From positions 3,162,001 to 3,226,000 of the forward strand of contig NZ_JBBOZQ010000001.1 in the NCBI RefSeq assembly GCF_038008685.1: DNA of 64,000 nucleotides. Direction: 5' to 3'. The notes beneath the pieces were generated by a model. That model saw only the letters and a list, made by a program, of their open reading frames with translations, made no database searches and was not told the origin of the DNA. Every line of letters begins with the position of its first letter. Position 1 is the first letter of the stretch. Positions 56,476-64,000 of the stretch are shown here, piece after piece. Source of the DNA: Lysinibacillus sp. FSL W8-0992. GTDB taxonomy: Bacteria > Bacillota > Bacilli > Bacillales_A > Planococcaceae. Position numbers and translations under genes: made by a program.

Positions 56476-56580
56476 ATAGATGTTCCCTACGCTGGTACGA
56501 GCCAAATCAGGTTCAAAGGGTCAGCATCTAAACGGACGCAATCTCAGCTGGCAACTTCCAGCCCCCCTACATTCTTAACT
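56476..56580 (-). ncRNA. TPP riboswitch (THI element)
   Basis: On the minus strand the conserved pieces appear in order: GGGGGGCTGG, CTGAGATTG, GACCCTTTGAACCTGAT, GCTCGTACCAGCGTAGGGAA. This is the thiamine pyrophosphate aptamer. With the terminator at 56403 it should stop transcription of the uptake operon when TPP is high. Confidence 0.95.
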
Positions 56581-56917
56581 TATGAACTTTTCGTTGATTA
56601 TTATACCCATATCTATCGTAAAATGACAAGCTAGTATTTTCGTAATTGATAAAAATGAGCTTCTATTGGACTATACAAGTATTCTGCAACATGACTTTTG
56701 CAAATAGAATATGCATGGAATTTGGAACATCAAAAATTCTTCAATACGAAACAGTTAATCTTTTGCAAAACCAACAAGTTAAAAAAGAGTTATTCTCCAT
56801 ACAACACGATATAACTTCCATCGCCCTTTGAAAAGATAGTTGCTATGTGTCATTTAGTTATAATTGAAATTAAACTAATTATAGAAAACATTTTTTCTTC
56901 GTGATTTTTGAGAGTTT
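56581..56917. other. Gene-free stretch
   Basis: Holds the thi operon promoter region on the minus strand. A 61-codon plus-strand frame at 56646 lacks a ribosome site and protein-like composition. Confidence 0.35.
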
Positions 56918-57361
56918 GTGCTTTATTCAAAGTGTCAGGAGTGGAAAAAGCTTTTAAAAATTACCGTAGTATTTCTTGTTTTACTCGGAGCAGCTGGCTA
57001 TGCTGTATGGCATTTAGGGACAAATATCGCTTCCGAAAAAATAATTGAAAAAGTGGAATCTAATTTAGATGACGAAAATTTTGAAGAAGTTAAATCTTAT
57101 ATCGAGAACGATTCGAAGGTTCAAGAAATTGTAAGCGAGGCAGCAACTACAAATCCGGATACACTTCCGTTCCAAACTAAGGAAGAAGCGACACGTGTGT
57201 TAATTAAAAAAGTGGGCGTTAATCGTTTACTTGAAATTCAGGAACAAGCGCAAAACGGTTCAATTAATAAGGATGAAGTATTATCCGAAATTGAAGGAAA
57301 ACTGTCTGAAGATGAAATTTCTGCTTTAAAATACGTTTTATATAAGGAATTAAATAAATAA
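56918..57361 (+). CDS. Membrane-anchored hypothetical protein
   Basis: A 147-residue protein with one N-terminal membrane segment (ITVVFLVLLGAAGYAVW) and an acidic, helical outer domain. GTG 56918 is the only usable start; the upstream GAGAG is weak, so the start is uncertain. C-terminal segment INKDEVLSEIEGKLSEDEIS looks conserved. Similar short membrane proteins occur in Bacilli; function is unknown. Confidence 0.65.
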   Translation: MLYSKCQEWKKLLKITVVFLVLLGAAGYAVWHLGTNIASEKIIEKVESNLDDENFEEVKSYIENDSKVQEIVSEAATTNPDTLPFQTKEEATRVLIKKVGVNRLLEIQEQAQNGSINKDEVLSEIEGKLSEDEISALKYVLYKELNK

Positions 57362-57495
57362 AACTAGCCATTTAAAGTATTACATGAAAATAACAGAGAG
57401 GCTAAGATTCATATAACGATTTTTAATCACGCGACAGCCTCTCAGCATGTCGACTGTATGTGGCAACACATTGGTGCTGATCGGTATAATTAAAA

Positions 57496-57532
57496 GACTC
57501 GATTCCTATTTAATGGAATCGAGTCCTTTTTT
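57496..57532 (+). terminator. Rho-independent terminator
   Basis: A perfect 11-bp stem (57496-57506 with 57515-57525) is followed by CTTTTTTCTT. Confidence 0.85.
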
Positions 57533-57699
57533 CTTATCATTCTTCTACTGTTGAAGCATCTAGTTGTCTCCTACAGTTAAAACGCAAAACATCAACTGTA
57601 GGACATTATCTATTATGTTTTCCCATGCAGTCTTAAAGGAGAAATCAGTGAAACATCACTGATTTCGATGGAGTTTTTCTATTTGTCACATACTTAAGA

Positions 57700-58593
57700 T
57701 TACAAGTCTATCGGCTTGCCACCTGTCACCCCATAAATCTGACCGGTAATATAACTTCCTTCATCAGACGCCAGAAGAACATACACCGGCGCAAGCTCTA
57801 CTGGCTGTCCCGCACGACCGAGTGGCGTATTTTGGCCAAACGCAGGAATTTCTCCTTCCAATTTTCCATTATCCAACTGCAATGGCGTCCAAATTGGACC
57901 TGGCGCGACACCATTGACACGCACACCCTTAGAAGCAAAGTACGAGGACAGGGATACCATAAAGTTGCTTATCGCACCTTTTGTAGCGGCATAATCCATT
58001 AAAGATGAGGATGGATCGAAAGATTGAACCGATGTAGTGGTAATAATCGCACTTCCTGGTTCCAGATGTTCTTCGGCAGCTTTTACGGACTCAAACATGC
58101 TGATAATGTTTACTTTGAAAGTGTCTTGCACTTGTTTGATTGTTAAGTCACTTAAGGATGGCTGTGCGATTTGTTGCGCAGCATTCAATACTAGCAGGTC
58201 CAATCCGCCAAAAGCTTCCACTGTTTTTGTAACAATCTCTGTCGCTGTACCATCTTCCCGCAAGTCATACGGTAGCAGCAATGCTTTTCCTCCAGCTTTT
58301 TCTATTAACTCTTTAACTTCGTTGGCATCCTTCTCTTCACCAGGGAAGAATTGGATCGCCACATTTGCTCCTTCGCGTGCATAGGCAATGGCGACGGCAC
58401 GGCCAATCCCAGAATCGCCTCCGGTAATCAAGGCATTGCGCCCTTCCAGGCGATTGTATCCTTTATATGATTCTTCACCGCAGTCAGGTTTAGGTTTCAT
58501 TTCATTCTGTAGCGCTGGAGTATCCTGTTCTTGATCCGGGAATTTTTCCGTATGAAATTTCTTACGTGGGTCGGTTAGATGTGAGTTTCCCAT
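57700..58593 (-). CDS. SDR-family oxidoreductase (general-stress/YhdF-like)
   Basis: A 297-residue protein with an extended N-terminus, NAD(P) motif TGGDSGIGRAVAIAYAREGA, NAAQQ, and catalytic YAATKGA. It ends with YITGQIYGVTGG. Length and N-terminal tail match the stress-induced YhdF/GspA39-type SDR group. GGAGATG precedes ATG 58593. G+C is higher than in surrounding genes. The substrate is unknown. Confidence 0.9.
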   Translation of the reverse strand: MGNSHLTDPRKKFHTEKFPDQEQDTPALQNEMKPKPDCGEESYKGYNRLEGRNALITGGDSGIGRAVAIAYAREGANVAIQFFPGEEKDANEVKELIEKAGGKALLLPYDLREDGTATEIVTKTVEAFGGLDLLVLNAAQQIAQPSLSDLTIKQVQDTFKVNIISMFESVKAAEEHLEPGSAIITTTSVQSFDPSSSLMDYAATKGAISNFMVSLSSYFASKGVRVNGVAPGPIWTPLQLDNGKLEGEIPAFGQNTPLGRAGQPVELAPVYVLLASDEGSYITGQIYGVTGGKPIDL

Positions 58594-58596
58594 CAA

Positions 58597-58997
58597 AAAT
58601 CATCTCCTATTTTGTTTAATTAGTAAATCGCAAGGATAAAAAAGTTCCACAAGGCTTTTTCGAGCTTGCACTAACTTTATCCTGTTACATATTTTGAATA
58701 CCCCGTGGTATTTACTTTAAACAGCTTCAGATTTATTACCTACTTGAAACCCACCTATTAACTATGAAATACGGTGATTCACATCATTCCCAAAAACTCT
58801 ACAAATACCTCTATTACATAAATATCCAATAATGGTTTTAGAACTTATTCAAGTATATTGCCCTTTAATGAAAAAGAGCGCTGATTCTTGTAATCGCGCT
58901 CGAATGTTGAATATTAAGTTTGTGATTTCTACCTACTGCCTGCTAACCTGTCACTATTTAAATATAAAACAACTGTTCCATGACTAAAAGAAAACAC
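58597..58997. other. Intergenic region
   Basis: No gene. It holds the minus-strand terminator at 58870 for the hydrolase gene and the promoter region of the SDR gene. Confidence 0.4.
58870..58901 (-). terminator. Terminator of the alpha/beta hydrolase gene
   Basis: A stem GAGCGC / GCGCTC plus GATT / AATC with one bulge (58876-58901) is followed by TTTTT on the minus strand. Confidence 0.8.
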
Positions 58998-59924
58998 TTA
59001 GTTACTAATTATATTAATAATTTTCTGTTGTGCATCTTTGGCTTCAGGGGTTGGCATAACAACAAACACATGAATCATTTGAGGATAAACAAAAGTATTG
59101 ATTTCAATTCCTTGTTCTGTTAGTTTTTCATCAAATATCATGCCATCTGGATATAAAGCCTCGTGTGTTCCAATAAAATGAGTGATCTTCCCAAGTCCTT
59201 TAAAGTCACCGTAAATTGGGCTAATTAATGGGTCAGTTACACTTTTATCAGCTGCCCATATCTTTGTAATTACTTCCATTCCTTCACGAGCTAACAGAGG
59301 ATCCTTTTCATCATATTCAGGTATAAGAGGATTGCCCAAACTCATATCAACACATGCAGATAATAAAATAATATCTTTCGGTTGAGGTAGATTTTCCATC
59401 TTTAAAAGATGGGCTAGACCAAGTGAGATATTTCCGCCAGCCGAATCGCCCATGATAGTCAATTGATTAATACTTTCAACAGTTTCAAGAATTTCTTTAT
59501 ATAGGTTGAGGATTTTCGGATAGGTATCCTTATAGTTAAAATGAGGTACTTTAGGATAAATAGGAGCAATAATTTTTGCATCTAAAGATTGTGCCATATT
59601 ATCCATGAACAACCAGTGTAAATTTAAAGGTTGACTCGTCCAAGCACCTCCGTGTATATAAAAAATAACTTTTTGTTTCGAGGACTTTTGGTCATTTAAT
59701 GTGAAGACTTGCATGCCCTCGAATGTTCGCTCCTGCACATCACTTAAAAATGTAACATCATCCCCAATAATATAGGGCTTAGTATTTTCAGTTCCCCTTT
59801 GTTTAAGGAAATTTTCGGTGTTTTCAATACTAGAAAAACTTTTTTTATTACCTTGCAAAGTTATCCATTTTTCAAATTGAATACTTTCTTCAGAACGTTC
59901 TCCATTATAAATTTCTACACTCAT
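58998..59924 (-). CDS. Alpha/beta hydrolase, hormone-sensitive-lipase-like esterase
   Basis: A 308-residue protein with the oxyanion motif YIHGGAWTSQP, nucleophile elbow GDSAGGNISLGLAHL, an Asp near DPLISPIYGD or YPDG, and a late His in YPQMIHVFVVMP. This is the HSL-type carboxylesterase layout. AAAGGAGAG precedes ATG 59924. No signal peptide, so it is cytoplasmic. It is monocistronic. Confidence 0.9.
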   Translation of the reverse strand: MSVEIYNGERSEESIQFEKWITLQGNKKSFSSIENTENFLKQRGTENTKPYIIGDDVTFLSDVQERTFEGMQVFTLNDQKSSKQKVIFYIHGGAWTSQPLNLHWLFMDNMAQSLDAKIIAPIYPKVPHFNYKDTYPKILNLYKEILETVESINQLTIMGDSAGGNISLGLAHLLKMENLPQPKDIILLSACVDMSLGNPLIPEYDEKDPLLAREGMEVITKIWAADKSVTDPLISPIYGDFKGLGKITHFIGTHEALYPDGMIFDEKLTEQGIEINTFVYPQMIHVFVVMPTPEAKDAQQKIINIISN

Positions 59925-60525
59925 TTTTATTTCTCTCCTTTAAACTTTTTATTGTTTTCATCCTGTTTCATAACACGAAATGATTTGAGATCACCATGTT
60001 TTCTTTATCTGAAGTCTTTGTTGGATCGAAGGTCTTGTGTAGATGGTATTCAATTCAATGGCCCATTAGTTGAAGTTTCATTACCCATCTTGTCAATGTA
60101 ATTGTATCACACCTTTTTTACTAATTATTGGACTTTATTACAAATTATCAGACTTTATTACATATGATTAATTTTTATTTATTATCTACAGAAATACCTA
60201 TACAAAATAACGTTCCCCGATGAAAGTTTGGAGCACATGAAAAAGCCACGAATGTTGTATATCAACGTTTCGTGGCTTTACTTTGTTTATAGAAGTTTTT
60301 ATGCACATTCTCCAAAAGTCAGTCATAGCAATGCTTTCGTTGTATTTGGAACGATGTTGCACTATCGACGGTTATACATATTTCTGAATGTTGTAAATCC
60401 GCATTTTTTGACGATATCCCTACTATAGGTTTTAGTTTATAGAATAAAACTTAAATCCTTTTTCGAAAAGACTTCAAGCGCCGTTTACCTAAAATAGATT
60501 AAGTCTCCCTATGTTTTCATTTCTA
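59925..60525. other. Gene-poor stretch with a strong hairpin
   Basis: No supported gene. The hairpin at 60242-60279 (11-bp perfect outer stem AAAGCCACGAA / TTCGTGGCTTT plus inner pairs) has T's on the minus strand and may terminate minus-strand transcripts. Plus-strand frames at 59799 and 60228 cross it and are rejected. Confidence 0.45.
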
Positions 60526-60675
60526 TTATTTTTCTGTTTGATCTTGCTTCTTTTTTAAATACTCTGCACGTATTTTTTCAATTTGCTGCTTTTTATCAAA
60601 TTTGGTAGGCTTGTTTTTTTCATGATACTTTGCCACAGCTACCTTACCTTTAGTATCCAATTGATATTTCCCCAC
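60526..60675 (-). CDS. Small basic protein, 49 residues
   Basis: GTG 60675 begins a 49-residue protein (MGKYQLDTKGKVAVAKYHEK at the N-terminus), with AGGTGA six bases upstream. It is highly charged, mostly helical, and ends QDQTEK. The regular composition and ribosome site support a real gene. I do not recognise a named family. Confidence 0.6.
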   Translation of the reverse strand: MGKYQLDTKGKVAVAKYHEKNKPTKFDKKQQIEKIRAEYLKKKQDQTEK

Positions 60676-60952
60676 TTTGTTCACCTACTTTTCTTATCCT
60701 TAAAGAAGAATCTATTCACCAAATATAATATACCTTATTTTACTGAAGTAAACCTTATTAGTGTACTATAAACCTTGCATATATCCGTAAAAACATTCAA
60801 AACTTCGTAAAGTGATTTATTGCCGAATGGTCATTTATAATCCTTATCTTTACAACATTGATTTTGCTGATTCATTTTAAAATTTTCAGTTAACCTACTA
60901 AGATTACTTTTAATTAATTTTCTAAACAAGACCGTCCTGTCCTATATACAGA
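60676..60952. other. Gene-free AT-rich stretch
   Basis: Nothing recognised apart from the upstream region of the small gene. Confidence 0.3.
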
Positions 60953-60985
60953 CAAAACCCCCTGAGAATTTTCGTCTCTCAGGGG
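60953..60985 (-). terminator. Terminator of metE
   Basis: A perfect 9-bp stem CCCCTGAGA / TCTCAGGGG (60959-60967 with 60977-60985) is followed by GTTTTG on the minus strand. Confidence 0.75.
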
Positions 60986-61031
60986 ATTTAGTAACTCAAC
61001 GTTTTCTATTCCTATATTTTTTTATTTACAA

Positions 61032-63326
61032 TCAATAGGTGGATTGCTGTACTTGTTGACGTAATGTTTTGGCTGCAGCAACCATATGAGTGAGCGCTGC
61101 AACTGTTTCAGGTTCTTTTCTCGTTTTCAAACCACAATCTGGGTTGATCCAAAATTGATTTGTCGATAATACTTGTAGGCTATCTTGCATGATACTTAAC
61201 ATTTCTTGTTCGCTCGGCACACGAGGACTATGAATATCATAAACACCTAATCCAATCCCTTTTTTATATGGGTTTATTTGCAGTGATGCAATTAGCTCTC
61301 CATGACTGCGTGACGTCTCTATAGATATAACGTCGGCATCCAATGCACTAATTGGTTCAATAAAATCATTGAACTCACAGTAACACATATGTGTATGAAT
61401 TTGTGTTTCATCCTTTACACTTGCCGTAGCGAGCTTAAAAGCATTCACTGTCCAATCTAAATATGCGCCCCAATGTTCTTTGCGTAAAGGCAAGCCTTCA
61501 CGCAATGCAGGTTCATCGACTTGAATAATAGAAATGCCAGCCGCTTCTAATGCTTCAACCTCTTTCCTTAGTGCAAGTGCAATTTGATAGGTCACATCTT
61601 TTCGCGCGATATCGTCACGTACAAATGACCAGTTCAAAATCGTAACAGGACCTGTTAACATCCCTTTCACATATCGATTTGTTAAACTTTGTGCATAGGC
61701 AGTTTCTTTCACTGTCATCGGCGCTTCCCATGCAACATCACCGTAAATAATCGGTGGTTTTACACAACGAGAGCCGTACGAAACGACCCAAGCTTTTTCT
61801 GTAAAAGCGAAGCCTGTTAGCTTTTCACCAAAGTATTCCACCATATCCGTACGCTCGAATTCACCATGCACGAGTACATCAATATCTAAATCTTCTTGAA
61901 TGGCAATCCATCGTTTCGTTTCTTGTGCGACAAATTCAGCATATGCTTCATCTGAAAGCTGTTTTTTACGCCATGCATTACGTGTGCGCTTCACTTCATC
62001 AGATTGAGGGAAGCTACCAATCGTAGTCGTTGGAAATAGTGGTAGCTGCAGTGAACGTTGTTGTATAATCTGACGCGCATTAAAATCATTTTGACGTTCA
62101 AAATCCTCTGTCGACACCGTTTGTATTTCTTGTTGAACAGCCTGATTATTTCGTACGGGGTGTTTTTTTAATGCTTCAATTGCCTTCATGCTCTCAGAGA
62201 TAGTATGATTGGACGTATGATTTTTTTCTTTTAAATACTTAGCCACCTCTGATATTTCTGCTAATTTTTCATCAGCAAATGCAAGCGCATTTTTTAAGAC
62301 AGGCTCTAATTTTGTTTCAAGTGCGGTCGAAATTGGCACATGCTGTAAGCTACATGACGATTGAACCCACAGCTCTTGTGCACTAGTCAGCTGTTCAATT
62401 GCCCTAACTGTTGTACTTACCTCTGCTAAATTTGCCCTCCAAATATCTCGTCCATTAACAATTCCTACCGCCAATACTTTATCATGTGGAAAGCCAAATT
62501 GACGTAGCGCCTCCATATTTTTCGTATAGCCATGAACAAAATCTAAGCCAAATCCTTGTACAGGGAGTTCAATTAGTGTGTTATAAGCTGATAACGATTC
62601 AAAATAGGTTTGTAACATAATATTAGCCTCTGGTACAGCGGCTGCTAATTGTGTATATATTTCTTGCACAAGTTTTACCTCTGCCTCATCTAATGATGTG
62701 ACTAATGCAGGCTCCTCTAATTGAATCCAGTCAGCACCGGCTGTTACTAGCTCTTGAATAATCTGCGCATACAGTGGTAGTAGTGCTAAAATAAACGCAA
62801 CTTGTGTTACTTTATCGTAACCTTTTGTTAGCTTGCAAAATGTATATGGCCCAATTAGCGTTGGCTTTGCAGTAATGCCATATACTTCTTTAACCTCAAG
62901 GAAATCTGCAAGTATTTTATTGTCTGTTAGTTGCAGAGCTTGACCTTCATATTCAGGGACAATGTAATGATAATTTGTATTAAACCATTTTGTCATTTCA
63001 CTCGCAACAGCTTCTTTATTTCCACGTGCTACCGCGTAATACGTTTGTAAGTCAATCTTTCCACCTTGCCAGCCGAAACGCTTTGGCACTAAGCCAAACA
63101 TCATCGCTGTATCAAGCATTCTGTCATACAGTGTGAAATCCCCAACTGTGACAATATCTATACCGCTATGAAGCTGCTTGTCGATACGTGCAAGACGAAT
63201 TTCTTTAATTTTTTGTAAGAAATCTTCTTCTGTAAGTTCATTTCTCCAAAATGCCTCTAATGCCTTTTTCCATTCACGGTCTTCCCCTATGTATGGGTAG
63301 CCTATTACAGTCGTTGTATACGTCAT
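61032..63326 (-). CDS. metE: Cobalamin-independent methionine synthase
   Basis: A 764-residue protein with the two barrel domains of MetE. The N-terminal half includes GYPYIGEDREWKKALEAFW and KPTLIGPYTF; the C-terminal half has TTTIGSFPQSDEVKRTR, then zinc ligands in HTHMCYCEF and NPDCGLKTR. It transfers a methyl group from 5-methyl-tetrahydropteroyl-triglutamate to homocysteine. GGAGAGAAGG precedes ATG 63326. It is controlled by the cobalamin riboswitch upstream. Confidence 0.97.
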   Translation of the reverse strand: MTYTTTVIGYPYIGEDREWKKALEAFWRNELTEEDFLQKIKEIRLARIDKQLHSGIDIVTVGDFTLYDRMLDTAMMFGLVPKRFGWQGGKIDLQTYYAVARGNKEAVASEMTKWFNTNYHYIVPEYEGQALQLTDNKILADFLEVKEVYGITAKPTLIGPYTFCKLTKGYDKVTQVAFILALLPLYAQIIQELVTAGADWIQLEEPALVTSLDEAEVKLVQEIYTQLAAAVPEANIMLQTYFESLSAYNTLIELPVQGFGLDFVHGYTKNMEALRQFGFPHDKVLAVGIVNGRDIWRANLAEVSTTVRAIEQLTSAQELWVQSSCSLQHVPISTALETKLEPVLKNALAFADEKLAEISEVAKYLKEKNHTSNHTISESMKAIEALKKHPVRNNQAVQQEIQTVSTEDFERQNDFNARQIIQQRSLQLPLFPTTTIGSFPQSDEVKRTRNAWRKKQLSDEAYAEFVAQETKRWIAIQEDLDIDVLVHGEFERTDMVEYFGEKLTGFAFTEKAWVVSYGSRCVKPPIIYGDVAWEAPMTVKETAYAQSLTNRYVKGMLTGPVTILNWSFVRDDIARKDVTYQIALALRKEVEALEAAGISIIQVDEPALREGLPLRKEHWGAYLDWTVNAFKLATASVKDETQIHTHMCYCEFNDFIEPISALDADVISIETSRSHGELIASLQINPYKKGIGLGVYDIHSPRVPSEQEMLSIMQDSLQVLSTNQFWINPDCGLKTRKEPETVAALTHMVAAAKTLRQQVQQSTY

Positions 63327-63351
63327 ATTCCTTCTCTCCTCTGGTTTAAAA

Positions 63352-63385
63352 TAAAAAAAACCATCTTCCTTTTTAGGAAAATGGT
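63352..63385 (-). terminator. Riboswitch-controlled terminator before metE
   Basis: An 11-bp stem with one G-U pair (63360-63370 with 63375-63385) is followed by eight T on the minus strand, between the cobalamin aptamer and the metE start. Confidence 0.85.
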
Positions 63386-63527
63386 AGTTATTGTCTATCT
63401 AAATTAGCTATGACGAGGCGATACGATAATATATTAATTATCGTATATATTCGTTAGTCGCACAGTGCCGATTCGGTCACATCTCACCACCTATTTCCAC
63501 GTAGGTTATTTGGTGTGTACTAGACAT

Positions 63528-63676
63528 TGGCAGGTCTCCTGGCTTCTCATCAACACGCCTCACAGCCTTCCCAGTTCCCAAGTGGCATATGTGATTTGCT
63601 CCGATTTACAGTTGCGGGACAGCGTCGGATTTACACCGACTTCCCTTTTAAGCCAAACTTTCATTTGGCACCAACT
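63528..63676 (-). ncRNA. Cobalamin (B12) riboswitch
   Basis: On the minus strand the hallmarks run in order: TTGGTGCC, GGGAAGTCGGTG, CTGTCCCGCAACTGTAAAT, GCCACTTGGGAACTGGGAAG, then the B12 box AGCCAGGAGACCTGCC (plus-strand 63529-63544). With the terminator at 63352 it should switch metE off when cobalamin is available. Confidence 0.95.
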
Positions 63677-63900
63677 CTTACACAATATTCAATTATGTTT
63701 CCTACTATAACATATATTTTTCTGAAAAGTATAACTTTTGTGAAGATATAGTAGTTTTTCTGTACAAAGTTACACTTTGAGTAATTTTCAAATGGACTAA
63801 TTGACGACATAATAATAAAACAATCTACTAATCAGAAAAGGTATTTTAAGTAATTTGTAAAAATATATAGTTATATGAAGAATGAGTGAGGAGGATTACT

Positions 63901-64000
63901 ATGATTGTCGGATTACATCACGTACAATTAACGATTCCAAAAGGTACCGAGGAGCAAGGGAAAGTTTTTTATTGCCATGTGTTAGGGCTCAAAGAAATAG
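63901..64000 (+). CDS. VOC (glyoxalase/bleomycin-resistance) family protein, 5' part
   Basis: GAGGAGG precedes ATG 63901. The visible 33 residues (GLHHVQLTIPKGTEEQGK ... FYCHVLGLKEI) match the first beta-alpha module of the VOC superfamily, with a metal-ligand-type His in HHVQL. The gene continues past the window end, so function cannot be refined. Confidence 0.8.
   Translation, partial: MIVGLHHVQLTIPKGTEEQGKVFYCHVLGLKEI

Noticed and set aside
59799-60428. Plus-strand open frames of 100 and 66 codons
   Set aside because: One lies on the complement of the hydrolase gene, the other across a hairpin; neither has a ribosome site.
63465-63751. Two plus-strand open frames of 81 and 74 codons
   Set aside because: They lie on the complement of the cobalamin riboswitch, which explains the conserved sequence.

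Overview
The window looks like chromosome of a low-GC, endospore-forming Bacillales bacterium, most like Lysinibacillus. This is an inference from gene content (a gerA-type germinant receptor operon, a gamma-type small acid-soluble spore protein, YqhV- and YheE-type proteins, accDA), AT-rich DNA and strong GGAGG-type ribosome binding sites. No rRNA, tRNA, CRISPR array, intact insertion sequence or prophage was recognised. The window opens inside an aldehyde dehydrogenase gene and closes inside a VOC-family gene.

Layout. 1-5.7 kb: carboxylate/CoA metabolism (aldehyde dehydrogenase, MFS carrier, HD-domain protein, acetate-type CoA-transferase) and a LysR regulator. 6-9.6 kb: three-gene spore germinant receptor operon. 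10-15.4 kb: decayed SDR gene, TetR regulator with a CPBP membrane protease, a DUF4127 gene broken by an in-frame stop, and a secreted polysaccharide deacetylase. 16-25 kb: Na+/H+ antiporter, MFS exporter behind an attenuator-like leader, DinB protein, zinc-ribbon protein, spore protein, alcohol dehydrogenase, and a PadR/DUF2812 pair behind a 38-bp perfect palindrome. 25-30 kb: HxlR/flavin reductase pair and an arsenic operon (arsR, acr3, FAD oxidoreductase). A fragment of the oxidoreductase lies 8 kb upstream. 30-38 kb: hypothetical proteins including a tandem paralogous pair, an ECF sigma/DUF4179 pair, and an S9 peptidase. 37.7-43 kb: MerR with an aldo/keto reductase under matching MerR-type promoters, LysR/MFS divergent pair, thioredoxin-reductase-like protein. 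43-46.5 kb: decayed genes, a MITE-like structured element, a frameshifted GntR/FadR regulator and accDA. 47-52.7 kb: SCO1-like protein and two tandem DUF485/acetate symporter modules. 52.7-56.6 kb: TPP-riboswitch-controlled thiamine-precursor ABC operon ending in a TatD gene. 56.9-64 kb: SDR, alpha/beta hydrolase, and metE under a cobalamin riboswitch.

How the parts work together. Several units form coherent circuits: TPP riboswitch with HMP-type uptake; B12 riboswitch shutting off B12-independent MetE; ArsR with two similar operators; MerR with two matching 19-bp-spacer promoters; TetR and PadR with palindromes at their own promoters. Reductive decay is visible at several loci (DUF4127, GntR, SDR, oxidoreductase fragment). 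No clearly new multi-gene system was found. The least explained items are the tandem unknown paralogs at 30.8-31.6 kb, the structured element at 43.8 kb and the MFS leader at 18.2 kb.
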